A stretch of DNA of 25,026 nt from CAYMJK01 sp043101635 (GTDB taxonomy: Bacteria > Planctomycetota > Phycisphaerae > Phycisphaerales > UBA1924). The position numbers and the translations under genes are program-made. The first letter of the stretch is position 1. Each line of letters begins with the position of its first letter. Positions 23,391 to 25,026 of this stretch are shown here, piece after piece. Under the pieces are notes generated by a model, which saw only the letters and a list, made by a program, of their open reading frames with translations, searched no databases and was not told where the DNA came from. The stretch covers positions 1 to 25,026 of the forward strand of contig JBICIE010000278.1 of assembly GCA_043101635.1 (NCBI GenBank), in the 5' to 3' direction.

Positions 23391-23993
23391 TTACTGCACC
23401 ACCTGCTGTGACGTGATCTTCGAATTCAACTCGGTCCTGTCCACTCGCGCATCGTACGCTTCGAGGATCCACATCTTCTCAAACCCCGGGCCGAGTTGCA
23501 CTGTCAGGTCCTCACCGAGCAGGCTGCGCTCGACGGCGACGAAGACCAGGCAGACGATCGCATTCCCAGCCTCGTCTAGCCGGACGAAATAATCGTAACG
23601 AGGGTTGATCATCGGCTGGTCCATCTTGGAGAAGTACCATGCAGGGTGGGCGTCAAGCTGCTCACCAATGCTTCGCGATCGCACGTCGATTATCTCGGAC
23701 GGGTTAGGCGCTGCCTGGAGAGCACTGCTGACGGCGCTGTTGAGGTGCTCGACAATGGCCCGCACGTCCCCGGGAGGACCGCCTACGAGGAGGTGGAGAT
23801 AAAGATACCGCTCAAACGACCGTGCATCGATTGGACGAATCGTCACGTGTGCGCCCACGTCAGGGATGGCTACCGCCGAATACTCGCCGGCGCTGATAGT
23901 GGGTTCAGGTGCCACTGAGTGTCGCATCCTACATCCTAGCGGCACTACTCCAATGACAGTGATGCCGAGGAGTCGCGTCAGGAATGCTCGCAT
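23391..23993 (-). CDS. Lipoprotein, candidate immunity protein of the RHS metallopeptidase toxin
   Basis: The 200-aa protein has a signal peptide with lipobox VPLGC (acceptor Cys21), so it should be membrane-anchored outside the cytoplasm. The rest is a soluble alpha/beta domain without a family I recognise; it contains IVEHLNSAVSSALQ, PRYDYFVRLDEAGNAIVCLVF and DLTVQLGPGFEKMWILEAYDARV. It starts 21 bp after the toxin stop with a full AGGAGGT site at 8 nt, the best ribosome site in the window. G+C is clearly lower than in nadB upstream. Position, co-orientation and compartment suggest immunity against the extracytoplasmic toxin tip; no direct evidence of binding exists. Confidence 0.65.
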   Translation of the reverse strand: MRAFLTRLLGITVIGVVPLGCRMRHSVAPEPTISAGEYSAVAIPDVGAHVTIRPIDARSFERYLYLHLLVGGPPGDVRAIVEHLNSAVSSALQAAPNPSEIIDVRSRSIGEQLDAHPAWYFSKMDQPMINPRYDYFVRLDEAGNAIVCLVFVAVERSLLGEDLTVQLGPGFEKMWILEAYDARVDRTELNSKITSQQVVQ

Positions 23994-24014
23994 CTTGTGT
24001 TACCTCCTGCCCGT

Positions 24015-25026
24015 CTAATCGGATGGCCTTGCCGAACAACTCTCGATACCTCCTGCATCGCCAGCACAGGGCCACGGGGTTCCAGGCCGAGTGGTTGTAT
24101 CGCATGCATCAGCTTGTACAGGCAGACACCTGCCCAAGAGCCGGTCAATCGCCGGTCGACCTCCGCAGTTGTTGCGAATGCTGCGCTCGGCCCCGTCAGC
24201 GACGCAGGTTTCCCAAGCCTGCTGTGTTGGCATGCTGCAGCAACTCCCGTCGAACGCATATGCCCTAATCTCGCTACATATCCAATCGGAGCAGAAACCG
24301 AAGATGCCACACCGCTGGTCGCCCCACGGCCACCGATGGCACCAGACTTTGCAGCCATCCGCGGCATGCACGATCTCGTGCGCCAATACCCCGCATGGAT
24401 CTCTGTATTGCTGCCACGTGCGTGGGCAGATCGTGACCGTTCGAGACCAGCAGCAGTAGTAGCCGAGCGTTGTCCCGCCGCAGTAACGGCCATCGCATTC
24501 GATCGTGAGCTGTCGGGCTCTTGGGCCGCAAGCAAATCGGTAGGTATTTAGAGCACGCTTGACCCGAGAATCAGCAAGGCAGTACTGAAGCCGGTTCTTG
24601 CACGATATCGTACCCCAGTCGATGTTTGGGTCGTTGTGTGTGGGTCCCCCTGGGCCTGTACCAGGCTGGCAAGGAGCGTTGGGAACCACGTCACACCCGC
24701 ATGGGCTATAGCACGGAAGGAACGCGAGTACGGTGCTCGCTCCCCCAGAGTCCAGCGGTCCCTGCGCCCGCTGGATCATCCTCCCCAACAACTCAGAGTA
24801 CACGTACCCCCGCCCGTGGTAGAACTGACTGATGTCGCGGTCGTTGGTATACCCCGCGTTCCCGTACCTGCTGTTGACATCATCCGAGCTGAGCACCTCC
24901 CACCCCAGCGTGTCGGCGTCCGCGGCGGTGTCGTCGGCGTTGTCGACATCGCCATCGAGGTCGACATCCACGAACGGGTCGTTGCCGTTCCAGCCGCTGA
25001 TGGCGGTCGAGTCGGTCGAGTCGTGG
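24015..25026 (-). CDS. 3' part of RHS-type polymorphic toxin with Cys-rich M76/ATP23-like metallopeptidase tip
   Basis: The frame enters from the right window edge and gives 336 residues (numbered from the edge). Residues 1-45 carry a dockerin-like Ca2+ loop (DVDLDGDVDNAD). Residues 50-90 end an RHS core (NAGYTNDRDISQFYH, YVYSELLGRMIQRAQGP, the equivalent of LGRWxxRDP). Residues 100-336 are the tip, with 26 Cys. It contains YCGG and VTICPRTW, HEIVH at 216-220 followed by AADGC, then CSEIRAYAFDGSC (250-262) and ETCVADGAERSI (272-283). This order matches the M76/ATP23 metallopeptidase family: HELIHAxDxC, ACSEIRAxxLSGxC, CVxxxAxxS. Expected zinc ligands are His216 and His220 with Glu217 as catalytic base; Glu252 may be a further ligand. 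The stop TAG lies 21 bp before the immunity candidate. Confidence 0.8.
   Translation of the reverse strand, partial: HDSTDSTAISGWNGNDPFVDVDLDGDVDNADDTAADADTLGWEVLSSDDVNSRYGNAGYTNDRDISQFYHGRGYVYSELLGRMIQRAQGPLDSGGASTVLAFLPCYSPCGCDVVPNAPCQPGTGPGGPTHNDPNIDWGTISCKNRLQYCLADSRVKRALNTYRFACGPRARQLTIECDGRYCGGTTLGYYCCWSRTVTICPRTWQQYRDPCGVLAHEIVHAADGCKVWCHRWPWGDQRCGIFGFCSDWICSEIRAYAFDGSCCSMPTQQAWETCVADGAERSIRNNCGGRPAIDRLLGRCLPVQADACDTTTRPGTPWPCAGDAGGIESCSARPSD
24998..25026. repeat. 29-bp exact direct repeat, copy 2
   Basis: Identical to 22986-23014 and cut by the window edge. Homologous exchange between the copies would swap or delete the toxin-immunity pair between them. Confidence 0.85.

Noticed and set aside
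24091..24551. Plus-strand open frames opposite the RHS tip
   Set aside because: They are antisense to the Cys-rich metallopeptidase domain and show no motif or ribosome site.
1..25026. tRNA, rRNA and CRISPR arrays
   Set aside because: I looked for cloverleaf-type segments, rRNA signatures and evenly spaced short repeats and saw none; the only tandem repeat is the 78-bp pair at 5-141.

Overview
The window looks like a high-GC chromosome segment from a planctomycete of the Phycisphaerae/Phycisphaerales type. Three things in the sequence suggest this. The secreted protein encoded at 6107..3948 has a LESRRLLS motif right after the start, a form of the planctomycete 'LEPR' N-terminal motif. Four secreted proteins end in paired EF-hand-like loops of the DFFDFLxFQNAF...GCP kind, which I take to be the 'GC-type dockerin' tail known from Phycisphaerales. 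One protein carries a VPLPA-type C-terminal sorting signal. The assignment rests on motif recognition; no search was run.

Layout: 1-774 is the 3' part of an unrecognised acidic-tailed protein whose frame reads through two tandem copies of a palindrome-bearing 78-bp repeat. 831-3136 holds lptB, a PEGA-domain lipoprotein, a VPLPA-CTERM exported protein and a tiny membrane protein. 3133-6107 (minus) holds a membrane/RCK_C protein and a large LEPR-motif, cyclophilin-like extracellular protein. 6345-14264 is a four-gene plus-strand block of secreted proteins with GC-type dockerin tails: a PQQ-type sugar dehydrogenase, two paralogous S8 (subtilisin-like) peptidases and a small protein between them. 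A 178-bp MITE/REP-like inverted repeat follows. 14452-22886 is ordinary metabolism: class IV aminotransferase, a two-gene nucleotidyltransferase module, pheA (chorismate mutase/prephenate dehydratase), a thioredoxin/beta-propeller protein, modABC and nadB.

22930-25026 (minus strand) has visibly lower G+C and is the most interesting region. It holds the 3' end of an RHS-type polymorphic toxin gene whose C-terminal domain is Cys-rich and carries HEIVH plus a downstream CSEIRA motif, as in the M76/ATP23 metallopeptidase family. A 200-aa lipoprotein with a strong Shine-Dalgarno follows directly and is a candidate immunity protein. After it comes a broken RHS-core fragment that shares an exact 29-bp direct repeat with the main gene. 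This is the arrangement expected when one toxin cassette displaces another.

A second theme is transcription and translation starts. Seven genes have a TAnnnT -10-like hexamer only 5-7 nt before the start codon, which implies leaderless mRNAs, whereas the secreted dockerin-tailed proteins, the LEPR protein and the immunity lipoprotein have ordinary Shine-Dalgarno leaders.
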